From positions 1-33,065 of the forward strand of contig JABFRF010000043.1 in the NCBI GenBank assembly GCA_013141315.1: DNA of 33,065 nt. The letters run 5' to 3'. This DNA is from Gallionella sp. Lineage in GTDB: Bacteria > Pseudomonadota > Gammaproteobacteria > Burkholderiales > Gallionellaceae. Positions 8,098-16,807 of the stretch are shown in pieces. Within the stretch, counting starts at the first letter, position 1. Each line of letters begins with the position of its first letter. The notes below the pieces were generated by a model. It had not been told where the DNA came from, did no database searches, and saw only the letters and a program-made list of their open reading frames with translations. A program made the position numbers and the translations under genes.

Positions 8098-8709
8098 ATG
8101 TCCTACATTCTTGATGCATTGCGCAAATCCGAACACGAGCGGCAAATCGCTGCGGGGCAAGGAGTCGGCATGCTTCATCCGATTGAGATTCAACGCGAGC
8201 GCAAGAGGTGGATACCGATAGGCATTGTCGTGGTAGTTACGATGATAACTTCCGTTTTGATTGGTTGGATGTGGTCGCACCCAGCCGCGACTGAGGTTGC
8301 CCGTACGATTGAAAAACCCGTCATCACGATTGTTTCTCAGCCTTCAGCAACCTATGCAGAAGTTCTTCCCGAACCAAAACTCGCACCTGAAGTTAAAAAA
8401 CTTATCCCCGTGATAGAGCCAAAAAAAATTCGCATTCCGACCACAGCGAACATCGTGAAAGCATCACCATCGGAATCGAAAGAATTACCCCAGAAAACCA
8501 CATCCGCTGTGAATACTGATCCACTAAAAGACTTGCCTGCTCTCAGCATTACGGGTTACATCCATAACTCTGTTAGCGGCAATCTAGCGATGATTAACAA
8601 CCAATTGGTTCATGAAGGTGATGAGGTATCGCCTGGTTTACGACTGGTTAAAATTCTCAATGACAGTGCGATATTCAGCTACAAAGGTTTCGTCTTTAGC
8701 CGCCAATAG
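8098..8709 (+). CDS. gspB: GspB-like general secretion protein
   Basis: The 203-aa protein opens with MSYILDALRKSEHERQ, the hallmark of the GspB family, followed by one membrane segment (about 41-60), a Pro/Lys-rich periplasmic linker and a C-terminal domain (about 150-203; SITGYIHNSVSGNLAMINN, then a late FSYKGFVFSR). GspB partners GspA in type II secretion secretin assembly in Aeromonas-like systems. It starts 2 nt after the gspA-like stop and is surely co-transcribed. Confidence 0.85.
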   Translation: MSYILDALRKSEHERQIAAGQGVGMLHPIEIQRERKRWIPIGIVVVVTMITSVLIGWMWSHPAATEVARTIEKPVITIVSQPSATYAEVLPEPKLAPEVKKLIPVIEPKKIRIPTTANIVKASPSESKELPQKTTSAVNTDPLKDLPALSITGYIHNSVSGNLAMINNQLVHEGDEVSPGLRLVKILNDSAIFSYKGFVFSRQ

Positions 8710-8730
8710 GCAATGATTTTATGCGGTGAG

Positions 8731-9492
8731 TTAGTGCACTCTCAACAATTCGTTAATCGCCCCTTCAAAAACCTCTAAAGGCTGCGCACCAACAATCTTG
8801 CGGCCTTCAACTGAATCGCCAACTGACTTGCCCAACACAAATGAAGGTGTGCCATTCACACCTAGCGAGTTGATGTAGCTCGCTTCATCGCTGATAGCCT
8901 TCAAGCGAACGTCATCTGCCATACAGGTTTTAAAGTTTTCTGCATTGAGCGAAATATCTTTTGCATAGCCAGTCAGTGCTTCAACTTCCAACCTATTTTG
9001 ATTTCTAAATAATAGGTCTTTCATCTCCCAAAATTTACCTTGCTCGCCTGCACAAGCTGAAGCTTGCGCGGCCTTAAGTGCATGAGTATGCATCGGCAAC
9101 GGCATATTACGGCTGATAAATTTTAGTTTGCCGGTTTCGATATAATTCTTTTTTAAAGTTTGAAATGTCGTCTCGTAAAAACGCTTGCAGAATGGGCATT
9201 CGTAATCGGTAAACTCTACCAAGGTTAATGGTGCGTCGCTTTTACCCAACACATAAATCCCGCCACCTTTAATGGTTAAATTCTCTGGTCTTTCTTGCGC
9301 GGTTGGCGCGGCAGGCACTGCCTGTTGTGGTTTGGCAAGCAACGCCTTAATTTCACGCAACTCCTTCAGTATTGCATCGCCCTGATTTTTGGTCAGTGAT
9401 TCGGCGCGAGTCAGACTGCTTAATGTTAAAGCACAAATACTCATCGCTACAGCCAACCCAATTTTCATACTATGATTTTTGCAATGCATCAT
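8731..9492 (-). CDS. Exported DsbA-family thiol:disulfide protein
   Basis: This is a periplasmic thioredoxin-fold protein of 253 aa. A signal peptide is visible (MKIGLAVAMSICALTLSSLTRA). After a short helical stretch the DsbA-type domain begins, with active site FTDYECPFCKRF (Cys99 and Cys102) and the cis-proline loop GVNGTPSFVLG. The helical stretch after the signal is like the dimerisation region of DsbC/DsbG or Com1-type proteins, so a disulfide isomerase or a dedicated oxidase are both possible. I chose ATG 9492 because GGGAAG at 9500-9505 is 7 nt upstream; TTG 9498 and ATG 9489 are alternatives. It lies downstream of the PilZ-like gene on the same strand and tail to tail with gspB. Confidence 0.85.
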   Translation of the reverse strand: MMHCKNHSMKIGLAVAMSICALTLSSLTRAESLTKNQGDAILKELREIKALLAKPQQAVPAAPTAQERPENLTIKGGGIYVLGKSDAPLTLVEFTDYECPFCKRFYETTFQTLKKNYIETGKLKFISRNMPLPMHTHALKAAQASACAGEQGKFWEMKDLLFRNQNRLEVEALTGYAKDISLNAENFKTCMADDVRLKAISDEASYINSLGVNGTPSFVLGKSVGDSVEGRKIVGAQPLEVFEGAINELLRVH

Positions 9493-9546
9493 GTTCAATC
9501 TTCCCAGTAAATATCAATTTTCAACGAAATGAAATCAAAAATACGG

Positions 9547-11178
9547 CTAAGCGTTAAGCAAAACAAAACTCACTCGCTCATAATCACCACCCTCCTCCAA
9601 TAAGCCTGTGAGTTTGATATTGCGGTTTTTTTCCCCCAACATCAACTCATACACCGCACCCAGCAAAAAATTTCCTGATGCCATCAGCATGGTGGCATTG
9701 GCATAAGAATTATTACTATCGGGCAATAAAATTACCCGCAGTGCTTTTCTAATGGTCATTTCTACTCCCACTTCCCACTCTAGCCCCTTATCTGCATTAA
9801 GGTTTTGCGCACGCAACAATACTGCCAATGGCTTTTTAGCTAGAATCTCAATACCAAATTGCATAAAATCATCGGAGCCAATCTTCAGCCGCCTTATCAT
9901 ACCCACCCACCATATTGGGCTGCCTTCAAGTTTGATGGCGCAAAGATCACCAATTTTCACCCAAGCACCGACAGCCTTCGGAATAACTCCCCCGACACCC
10001 CTCTCACTGACGTCCAAAACGATCCAAATTTCAGGCTCACCGTCACTGTACATTGAAGACAGCTGAATTGAAGCCGGACTGCGCGTTTTACCTGAATCTT
10101 GTGCGGTTACGTTTACCAAGTTACCTTGATCAATGTGGGCAACCCACTGACTAATTGATCCCATCCCATGAATCACCTCCACGGTAGCGGTGACAGTTTG
10201 ACGTTTTTGATTTCGACTCGGCTGATTTTTTCCCCAATACAATTGCAAATGCTTTAAGACGGTTAATTTTCCAGAAGGCATATAAACATTTTGGCTGCGT
10301 TCCGCATGTTGAATAAATGCTTGTTCGTGATGTTCAACGATGTCGGCAATTTTAGGTACCGCCTTAGCCGCACTAAAAAAACGCATGCTATTCACGACCT
10401 TGAGCTGCTCTTCCAACTTTTTGGGGGCAGAAGGTTTAACAAAATCTATATAATGTGTACTACCCTCATCTGACTCTAACTTACAATCAAAATAATTTAC
10501 CAAATGTCCTGTTATGCGATAACAAGCTGCAATCTGATCAGGTGCCAATGTTGCAGGTGAGGAGATGTAAAGCATCACGGCGCGCAAGAATTCATAGTGG
10601 GGCGTGGCTTGAACGGATAGTTTTGGATAAGCAATGATTTTCGACTCGGCAATCTGAGCATTTAAGGTAAAAACATAACAATTACATAGCTGCAACCAAA
10701 TTGCCGGCTCTACGTCGTCATATCGCATCATGCTGAGTTGCATCTGCTCAGATAATGCAAGCATTAATCTCACCGCTACAATCGGCATTATTTGCTTGAA
10801 ATCCAAAGGCATCACTTCTGCCAACTGATACTCTTCAATGCTCAATGCATAAGCCTCTGACAACGCATGTTTATAATCATTGAGACCTTGCCAAAGTTGA
10901 AAGCCTTTAAAGTTTTGTAGATGCGGCTCCCCAATGTATAACTGTAGAAGTTGCTCATACAATGGCAATCCAGTTACATCAAGCAACATGAAAATCTCAG
11001 CACGCAATTCGGGGCGAAAGCCATCCGCTCCCTTAACAGAAACCAGCCAGGACGTAATTTCACTCAACGCTTTAAAAGCGTCTTGTTTTGGCAAATCATT
11101 CAACAAGTTCTTTGCCTGCACAATATCAAACATCGGATGATCGGGTTTGCCGTCAAATACTTTCAGGAATGAGAACAT
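9547..11178 (-). CDS. Protein with degenerate PilZ-like domain
   Basis: This is a 543-aa protein without signal or membrane segments. The N-terminal 300 residues are mostly helical and unrecognised. The C-terminal half contains a possible PilZ domain for cyclic di-GMP: an RxxxR box (RNQKR, 322-326) and a DxSxxG box (DVSERG, 389-394). The two boxes are about 60 residues apart, more than the usual 20 to 40, so binding is uncertain. PilZ-type proteins of similar build occur in betaproteobacteria as hypothetical proteins. I chose ATG 11178 (MFSFLKVFDGK) with AAAGG about 10 nt upstream; the frame is open to 11214 but with no better site. It is divergent from rpoH and upstream of the DsbA-family gene. 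Confidence 0.6.
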   Translation of the reverse strand: MFSFLKVFDGKPDHPMFDIVQAKNLLNDLPKQDAFKALSEITSWLVSVKGADGFRPELRAEIFMLLDVTGLPLYEQLLQLYIGEPHLQNFKGFQLWQGLNDYKHALSEAYALSIEEYQLAEVMPLDFKQIMPIVAVRLMLALSEQMQLSMMRYDDVEPAIWLQLCNCYVFTLNAQIAESKIIAYPKLSVQATPHYEFLRAVMLYISSPATLAPDQIAACYRITGHLVNYFDCKLESDEGSTHYIDFVKPSAPKKLEEQLKVVNSMRFFSAAKAVPKIADIVEHHEQAFIQHAERSQNVYMPSGKLTVLKHLQLYWGKNQPSRNQKRQTVTATVEVIHGMGSISQWVAHIDQGNLVNVTAQDSGKTRSPASIQLSSMYSDGEPEIWIVLDVSERGVGGVIPKAVGAWVKIGDLCAIKLEGSPIWWVGMIRRLKIGSDDFMQFGIEILAKKPLAVLLRAQNLNADKGLEWEVGVEMTIRKALRVILLPDSNNSYANATMLMASGNFLLGAVYELMLGEKNRNIKLTGLLEEGGDYERVSFVLLNA

Positions 11179-11294
11179 GATTTTTCTACCTTTTATCCAA
11201 TTACAGGCAATCATATCGGAAACGTTATTTTATGGGGTAAATTTACTTTCTACCTTCATTTCTACACTAGATGAGCAAAGAACTATTTCCACAG

Positions 11295-11324
11295 TTGGCA
11301 CTCTTATAACTGGAGTGCTAAAAT
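11295..11324 (+). promoter_or_regulatory. CIRCE operator over the rpoH promoter
   Basis: TTGGCACTC (11295-11303), nine bases, then GAGTGCTAA (11313-11321): this is the CIRCE consensus (TTAGCACTC-N9-GAGTGCTAA) with a single mismatch. HrcA is the known repressor that binds CIRCE and is relieved by heat. The element coincides with a promoter: -35 TTGGCA at 11295-11300 and extended -10 TGC-TAAAAT ending at 11324, spacing 18. The rpoH start lies 25 bases further on, after a strong AAGGAGG. Confidence 0.85.
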
Positions 11325-11348
11325 GAACTTTCATAAGGAGGGATGTAT

Positions 11349-12212
11349 ATGTACGCGAAGATGAATTTGCTTATTCCTTCAAGCATTGGCAGCTTAGAGG
11401 GTTATATACAATCGGTGAATCGCTTCCCTGTTCTATCTCAAGAGCAGGAATTCGAGTTAGCAAATCGTTTTAATACCGAAAATGATTTGGATGCTGCGCG
11501 ACAGTTGGTACTTTCACACTTGCGTGTTGTGGTGAGTGTGGCTCGTGGCTATGCTGGTTATGGTTTACCACAGGCAGATTTAATTCAAGAAGGTAATATT
11601 GGCTTGATGAAAGCGGTGAAACGCTTCGATCCTGATCGCGGTGTTCGATTAGTTTCTTTTGCACTGCACTGGATACGTGCAGAAATTCATGAGTTCGTTG
11701 TTCGTAATTGGCGGCTAGTGAAGATCGCCACTACCAAATCTCAACGCAAGCTATTTTTTAATTTGCGCAGCTTGAAGCGGGGTCTCGCCCCACTTCACCG
11801 CAACCAAATCATCGAAATTGCGCAACAATTAAATGTCACTGAACACGATGTGGTAGAAATGGAAGGCCGTTTTGCAAATCATGAAATTGCTTTAGAAGCC
11901 GGCACTGACGACAATGAAGAAAGTTACGCACCTATTCAATATTTGGCTGACAATGCGGAACATGAACCTTCCTTTATTTTGGAGTCTGCCGAACATGAAA
12001 GTAAGCAAGCTTCGGAACTGTCTCAAGCTTTATCAATTTTGGATGAGCGCAGCCGCCGAATTATAGAATCTCGGTGGCTAGTTGAGGGCGACGCCGCCAC
12101 GCTGCATGAATTGGCAGAAGAGTTCAAAGTTTCAGCTGAACGTATTCGCCAAATAGAGCAGAAAGCGTTGAGTAAAATGCACGCTTCACTGTCCTTGGCA
12201 GGAAGGCAATAA
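11349..12212 (+). CDS. rpoH: RNA polymerase heat-shock sigma factor RpoH (sigma-32)
   Basis: RpoH directs RNA polymerase to heat-shock promoters. The 287-aa sequence has region 1.2 (LEGYIQSVNRFPVLSQEQEF), region 2 with LIQEGNIGLMKAVKRFDP, FALHWIRAEIHEFVVRNWR and the RpoH box KSQRKLFFNLR, and region 4 with a helix-turn-helix (ELAEEFKVSAERIRQIEQKAL). Length fits the family (284 in E. coli). ATG 11349 is preferred over ATG 11343, because AAGGAGG at 11335-11341 is 7 nt from the former and only 1 nt from the latter. A CIRCE element overlaps the promoter, so HrcA control is likely. Confidence 0.97.
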   Translation: MYAKMNLLIPSSIGSLEGYIQSVNRFPVLSQEQEFELANRFNTENDLDAARQLVLSHLRVVVSVARGYAGYGLPQADLIQEGNIGLMKAVKRFDPDRGVRLVSFALHWIRAEIHEFVVRNWRLVKIATTKSQRKLFFNLRSLKRGLAPLHRNQIIEIAQQLNVTEHDVVEMEGRFANHEIALEAGTDDNEESYAPIQYLADNAEHEPSFILESAEHESKQASELSQALSILDERSRRIIESRWLVEGDAATLHELAEEFKVSAERIRQIEQKALSKMHASLSLAGRQ

Positions 12213-12295
12213 ATTCAAGTTTATTGCAAATCGACCCGAATTATTTTTTGTGTTGAGGTGGTTGCCTGGCTACTGCGAGTAAATTATGCGGATTG

Positions 12296-12685
12296 TTATT
12301 TAACTAGCTTGAGATAATCTTTTTTTGCAGAAGGCGTTTTGGCTGCTCTTTCGTTTGTCGGTGGCGGAATAGGGTCTTCTGGTTGAAATACCAAACCCTG
12401 TCCATTTTCTTTGGCAAATATTCCCACGACTGCACCAACAGGAACAATCAGCTCGAAGGACGCACCACCAAATCGCCCACTGCAAGTAATGATTTCATTA
12501 CCCATCTGCAAGTTATGTACAGCGCTAGAACTAATGTTGAGTACGATTTGCCCGTCTTTGACGTGTGCGGGTGGAACTGAGGTGTACTGATTAACTCGAA
12601 CAGCTAAGTAAGGCGTAAACGAGCTGTCCACACACCATTCATGAATCGCACGAATCAAGTATGGTCGTGTCGACAATTCACTCAC
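12296..12685 (-). CDS. sspB: ClpXP adaptor SspB
   Basis: SspB tethers ssrA-tagged proteins to the ClpXP protease. The 129-aa sequence matches: RPYLIRAIHEWCVDSSFTPY at the N-terminus, the substrate-binding core (VLNISSSAVHNLQMGNE, FGGASFELIVPVGAVVGIFA), a flexible Pro/Lys linker and the C-terminal ClpX-binding tail LKLVK. The start ATG overlaps the sspA stop by 4 nt (ATGA). Confidence 0.95.
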   Translation of the reverse strand: MSELSTRPYLIRAIHEWCVDSSFTPYLAVRVNQYTSVPPAHVKDGQIVLNISSSAVHNLQMGNEIITCSGRFGGASFELIVPVGAVVGIFAKENGQGLVFQPEDPIPPPTNERAAKTPSAKKDYLKLVK

Positions 12686-13281
12686 TTGCGCATTGCTCTT
12701 TCATAAGGCGTCAATGAGTCAATAAAGCCCTGTCGTGAGAACAATCGCTCCGCATATTTCATCAATGGCGCAGCCTCTTTGCCCATTTGAATACCATAGT
12801 GATCCAAGCGCCATAACAACGGCGCAATTGCCACATCAAGCATAGAGAACTCCTCGCCAAGCAGAAACTTTTGACGGGTTAAAATTTGTGCAAATTGCGT
12901 CAAACTATCACGAATGACTGAACGGCTTTTATCAGCAGCCTTAACTGCACCGTTTTCTATGATGTCGATTTGGCTATAAAGCTCGATTTCAAAACGATGC
13001 AGGAACAAACGAGCACGACCACGCATGACAGGATCAGGCGGCATCAATTGAGGATGAGGGAAACGCTCATCAATATATTCGTTGATGATATTAGCCTCAT
13101 ACAACACCAAATCGCGCTCTACCAAAACCGGCACTTTATTGTATGGATTGATAGTCGCAACATCTTCGGATTTATTCATCAAATCCACGTCGATTACTTC
13201 GAAATCCATACCTTTTTCAAACAGCACAATTCTGCAACGGTGGCTATAAGGGCATACTGACCCTGAATACAATCTCATCAT
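12682..13281 (-). CDS. sspA: Stringent starvation protein A (SspA)
   Basis: SspA is a glutathione S-transferase-fold protein that binds RNA polymerase and acts in acid and starvation responses. The 199-aa chain has an N-terminal thioredoxin-like domain (LYSGSVCPYSHRCRIVLFEKG; VPVLVERDLVLYEANIINEYIDE in two parts) and a helical C-terminal domain. Start ATG 13281 or 13278 cannot be separated. It begins 8 nt after actF ends and overlaps sspB, so ACIII and sspAB appear to share transcription. Confidence 0.94.
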   Translation of the reverse strand: MMRLYSGSVCPYSHRCRIVLFEKGMDFEVIDVDLMNKSEDVATINPYNKVPVLVERDLVLYEANIINEYIDERFPHPQLMPPDPVMRGRARLFLHRFEIELYSQIDIIENGAVKAADKSRSVIRDSLTQFAQILTRQKFLLGEEFSMLDVAIAPLLWRLDHYGIQMGKEAAPLMKYAERLFSRQGFIDSLTPYERAMRK

Positions 13282-13289
13282 TTTAGTAT

Positions 13290-14306
13290 TTAACCTTTTA
13301 TCAACTGTGTACGCTGCATTTGCATACGTACTAGGAAAAATCCTATTGCTGCAACGACCCCACCAACAACTATCGCCGCAATGACAGGGTAATCGCCCAC
13401 ACCATTATTGGCCCCGCCAATCCAAACATAACGTTCAAATAATGTACCTATGATTATGCAGGTCGCAACAGCAGTCACTGCGCTAACGTTGTGCCTTGGT
13501 TTAGGAAAGGCAAGCGTTACGAAAGGGACAGCGAACTTCAACACCAGCATAGACCACCAAATGAAAGTGTAATCACCATCCTGCATAGAGAACACGCGAT
13601 CTGTCTCATCCGGGATGTTGCCGTACCAGATAGTCAGATATTGAGCGTTAAAGGTATATATCCACAACAAAGTAAATGCAAACAACATCTGTGCCAAGTA
13701 GTTATAGATGTAAGTCTCAACCGGACGCACCAGCTTATCACGGCTATTTAATACATAAATCCAAATCACCAAAAACGCCAAGAACATACCAAAATTACTG
13801 ATGAATTGTTGCATGCCAAAAACGGCACTATGCCAATGTGGCACCAAAGTCATCTCAAAATCCCAAGCTACCATGGTGCTATACAGAACAAACAGGAAAG
13901 GTATCCAAGTTGCAATCGAATGGAAGCTTGCGGCATCTTCTGGGCTGCGTTCACTCACAGCCTGACGTTTGATAAACACACGATATAACACCATCATAAA
14001 GAGCATGCCAATCACTTCACGTGCAATCAACCATTTTGGATGATACCAGCCTGGCATGTGCGCTTCAGCCGTACCCGCACCTTTCCACCAAGGAAATGTA
14101 TGCTCCCCCCCAACCAACAGAATAATCAGCAACACAAATGCCAGTGGAAATAATGCATACAACGAAGTCGCAATATTCCTCACTTCAAATCGCCACTTGG
14201 CGTTGACTAAATGGAGCACTGAACTTAAGGCTACACCACCCAATGCAAGCGACAACACCACCACAAAACTAACGGTCAACACCGCCCAATTACTGTAAGC
14301 AAACAT
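13290..14306 (-). CDS. actF: Alternative complex III membrane subunit ActF
   Basis: ActF is the second NrfD/PsrC-like integral membrane subunit of ACIII. The 338-aa protein shows about nine hydrophobic segments, with HMPGWYHPKWLIAREVIG before the third and TMVAWDFEMTLVPHWHSAVFGM around the fourth and fifth, motifs shared with ActC (SDFAMSQQPGWHVTSFPPYF). It is somewhat shorter than the ten-helix ActC. The family has no cofactor in this subunit; quinol sites are thought to lie in ActC and possibly ActF. It ends the ACIII operon, 11 nt after actE. Confidence 0.9.
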   Translation of the reverse strand: MFAYSNWAVLTVSFVVVLSLALGGVALSSVLHLVNAKWRFEVRNIATSLYALFPLAFVLLIILLVGGEHTFPWWKGAGTAEAHMPGWYHPKWLIAREVIGMLFMMVLYRVFIKRQAVSERSPEDAASFHSIATWIPFLFVLYSTMVAWDFEMTLVPHWHSAVFGMQQFISNFGMFLAFLVIWIYVLNSRDKLVRPVETYIYNYLAQMLFAFTLLWIYTFNAQYLTIWYGNIPDETDRVFSMQDGDYTFIWWSMLVLKFAVPFVTLAFPKPRHNVSAVTAVATCIIIGTLFERYVWIGGANNGVGDYPVIAAIVVGGVVAAIGFFLVRMQMQRTQLIKG

Positions 14307-14317
14307 TCTTAAGTCTC

Positions 14318-14872
14318 CTATTTAGCTTGAGCTTGTGTCTGCCCAACTTGGCTTCTTTGCAATACATTACGCACATAATTCACAACATGCCAGCGTTCAG
14401 TGGCAGTTAAATCATTTGCGTAACTAGGCATCACTGCGCCCCCCAAACTTATATAACCGAAAATGTATCCGTCCGGATAATCTTTGGTGTCCCACTTGTG
14501 CATGTCATTGCTATTGGTCAGGTTCCAAGGTTTCATCAACAGCTTTTCCCCCACTAAACCATCTCCAGTGCCGGACTGACCATGGCATGGCGTGCAATAT
14601 ATAGCAAACAAACGCCCCCCCTGTGCGATTGATTTTTCATCCGCAGGAACAGGATTCGCCATTTTATTGGCTGCTTGCTGATCCTTGATAAAAACAGTGG
14701 AGCCAGAAACTGGCACGGATCGTTTGGGAAATGGATTCATACCCGGATTAGCTTGATCAACACTTTCTTGCGGCTTAATGCTGATCTGATTTGCCATATC
14801 GTTAGACCATGGCCAAGCATGCGCCATAGTTGGTGCAAGTAACAATGCAATTGCTAAGGATAACTTTTTCAT
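14318..14872 (-). CDS. actE: Alternative complex III monoheme cytochrome c subunit ActE
   Basis: ActE is a periplasmic c-type cytochrome of ACIII. The 184-aa protein starts with a Sec signal (MKKLSLAIALLLAPTMAHA), contains a single CxxCH heme site (CTPCHGQSGTGDG) after ARP-like residues, and a late methionine (GGAVMPSYANDLT) that fits as the sixth heme ligand. Its start overlaps the actD stop by 4 nt. Confidence 0.93.
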   Translation of the reverse strand: MKKLSLAIALLLAPTMAHAWPWSNDMANQISIKPQESVDQANPGMNPFPKRSVPVSGSTVFIKDQQAANKMANPVPADEKSIAQGGRLFAIYCTPCHGQSGTGDGLVGEKLLMKPWNLTNSNDMHKWDTKDYPDGYIFGYISLGGAVMPSYANDLTATERWHVVNYVRNVLQRSQVGQTQAQAK

Positions 14873-15399
14873 TTCCCCGCCTCTTCCTGAATTTCAACCG
14901 CCTGATGCTTGGTAAAAATGGCTTTTAACTCACCTGCCGCACTGTCATCAGATTTAACCAGAATGCTTATTTGATCCTCTGAGACTTTGGCGCTATACAA
15001 AGGTGAGCGTTTAGCGGGAAGCCCAGCACAAATCAAAAAACCTAGAATAGAAACAAAAACCCCGCCCAGAATGAACATTTCATAAGTCAGAACAAAATTT
15101 GGCGGAAACGGCACAATCGGTTTACCACCTTTAACTTGAGCGAAGAAATTGGCTTGCGCACCTGAAATCAAAAAGAAACCAAGCAATCCGCCCATCAATG
15201 CACCACCCAAGGTAAACCACTGCACATAAACAGGCTTTTCCCCTAAGAACTCCTCGACTTCGGGATGCTCAATTGGCGACTTAACCACCATATCGCTATC
15301 GGCATTAAACCCCTTAATGCTAGCCCCACGTAGCTCCCGAACAACCGCTTCAGCCTCTTCAAAATTATTGAATAACGCTAGCATATGACGCTGACTCAT
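14869..15399 (-). CDS. actD: Alternative complex III subunit ActD
   Basis: ActD is a small membrane subunit (DUF3341 type). The 176-aa protein has a soluble N-terminal domain (MLALFNNFEEAEAVVRELR) followed by two membrane segments (about 58-80 and 105-128) separated by a short loop with VPFPPNFVLTYE, typical of the family, and a soluble C-terminus. It starts directly after the actC stop with no spacer. Confidence 0.92.
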   Translation of the reverse strand: MSQRHMLALFNNFEEAEAVVRELRGASIKGFNADSDMVVKSPIEHPEVEEFLGEKPVYVQWFTLGGALMGGLLGFFLISGAQANFFAQVKGGKPIVPFPPNFVLTYEMFILGGVFVSILGFLICAGLPAKRSPLYSAKVSEDQISILVKSDDSAAGELKAIFTKHQAVEIQEEAGK

Positions 15400-16761
15400 T
15401 TAGTGTGCCCCCTTCGCTGACCCAAGATTTTTCTTGGCCAAAGTACGGTGATAAACCATTTCTTTTACCTCATACATGGATACCGATGGGAATATTTTGC
15501 AGAACAACATAAACAGCAAAGTAAACCAACCAAAGCTACCAAATACAATGCCCCACTGCACAAAACTTGGCCATTGGTCATGATCCCAAGTCCATGGATA
15601 GTAGCCATGGGAATATGTAGGTGCCACAATCATCCAACGCTCTAACCACATTCCCAAGTTCAACAACAATGAAACCGCTAGCAACACAGGGATATTAGTT
15701 TGGAAACGTTTAAAAGCTAAGATAAGTGGGACAACCGAACCGCAGAAAATCATCATCCACCAGAATGGCGCATAAGTTCCTGTGGCTTTCTGAATCAACA
15801 CTGCTTTTGAAGCAACATCATGGCTATACCAAACTGAAGCGAATTCAACCGCATTCAAATAAGTCCATACCATAGAGATAGCGAATGTCAGACGCACTGT
15901 CTTTTTCAAAATCGAAAGTGTCATGTACTCCTCAAAGCGGAAGACGTAACGCAAGATGATAAATAGCGTAATGATCGCGGCACAACCAGAATACAACGCA
16001 CCCGCAACAAAATAAGGAGGGAATGAAGTCACATGCCAGCCCGGCTGTTGTGACATCGCAAAATCCGAGGCCACGATAGAGTGAACCGATACCGCCAATG
16101 GAATTAAGAAGCACGCAATCGTTAAATAAGTAACTCGGAAATTACGCCATTGACGATCCGTTCCTTCCCAACCCAAGGACAAGGCTGTGTAAAGTTTTTT
16201 GCGCCACCCACTGTGAATATTGTCACGACAAATTGCCAAATCAGGAATCATCCCCACATACAAGAACAAGATTGACGAACTCAAGTAAGTGAAAATAGCC
16301 ATCGCATCCCATAATAACGGGGACTGAAAGTTCGGCCACAATCCTCGCTCATTCGGATAAGGCAAGGAGTAATAGAACTGCCAAAGGCGACCAAGATGCA
16401 CCATCACGAATAAACCAGCGGTCATCAATGAAAAGGTGGTCATCGCTTCAGCGAAACGGTAAATCGGCTTACGCCAGTCAGCGTGCATCAAATGCAGAAT
16501 TGCCGACAAGAGCGTACCCGAGTGACTCATACCGATCCAGAAGATGAAGGTCGCAATGTATAAACCCCATACATGAGGATTATTCATATTTGCTACGCCC
16601 ATACCCATTTGGTATTGATAGGTTTCGCAACCCACGGCAACAGCAATCATGGCAATCGCTACAGCCAAAATTACCCAATACAACTTCCTTGGATTTTCTA
16701 AGCTCTTCAGGACATCCGTATTAATTTTTGCCCAGGCTATATCTTCGTTGATATCTTTCAT
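15400..16761 (-). CDS. actC: Alternative complex III quinol-binding membrane subunit ActC
   Basis: ActC is an NrfD/PsrC-like polytopic membrane protein thought to bind and oxidise menaquinol or ubiquinol. The 453-aa chain has about ten hydrophobic segments, with characteristic stretches GMSHSGTLLSAILHLMHADW, HLGRLWQFYYSLPYPNERGL and ASDFAMSQQPGWHVTSFPPY. A site AGGGAAG precedes ATG 16761 by 5 to 6 nt. It lies 46 nt after actB2 ends, the only notable gap inside the operon. Confidence 0.93.
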   Translation of the reverse strand: MKDINEDIAWAKINTDVLKSLENPRKLYWVILAVAIAMIAVAVGCETYQYQMGMGVANMNNPHVWGLYIATFIFWIGMSHSGTLLSAILHLMHADWRKPIYRFAEAMTTFSLMTAGLFVMVHLGRLWQFYYSLPYPNERGLWPNFQSPLLWDAMAIFTYLSSSILFLYVGMIPDLAICRDNIHSGWRKKLYTALSLGWEGTDRQWRNFRVTYLTIACFLIPLAVSVHSIVASDFAMSQQPGWHVTSFPPYFVAGALYSGCAAIITLFIILRYVFRFEEYMTLSILKKTVRLTFAISMVWTYLNAVEFASVWYSHDVASKAVLIQKATGTYAPFWWMMIFCGSVVPLILAFKRFQTNIPVLLAVSLLLNLGMWLERWMIVAPTYSHGYYPWTWDHDQWPSFVQWGIVFGSFGWFTLLFMLFCKIFPSVSMYEVKEMVYHRTLAKKNLGSAKGAH

Positions 16762-16807
16762 TGTTCTTCCCTAATTATTCTCTAAAGGAGTTCCAGTTAT
16801 CTTCTCA

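Noticed and set aside
11295-11324. Sigma-54 type promoter (TGGCAC present ahead of rpoH)
   Set aside because: The -12 element TTGCW is absent at the required distance, and the same bases are explained by a CIRCE half-site and a -35 box.
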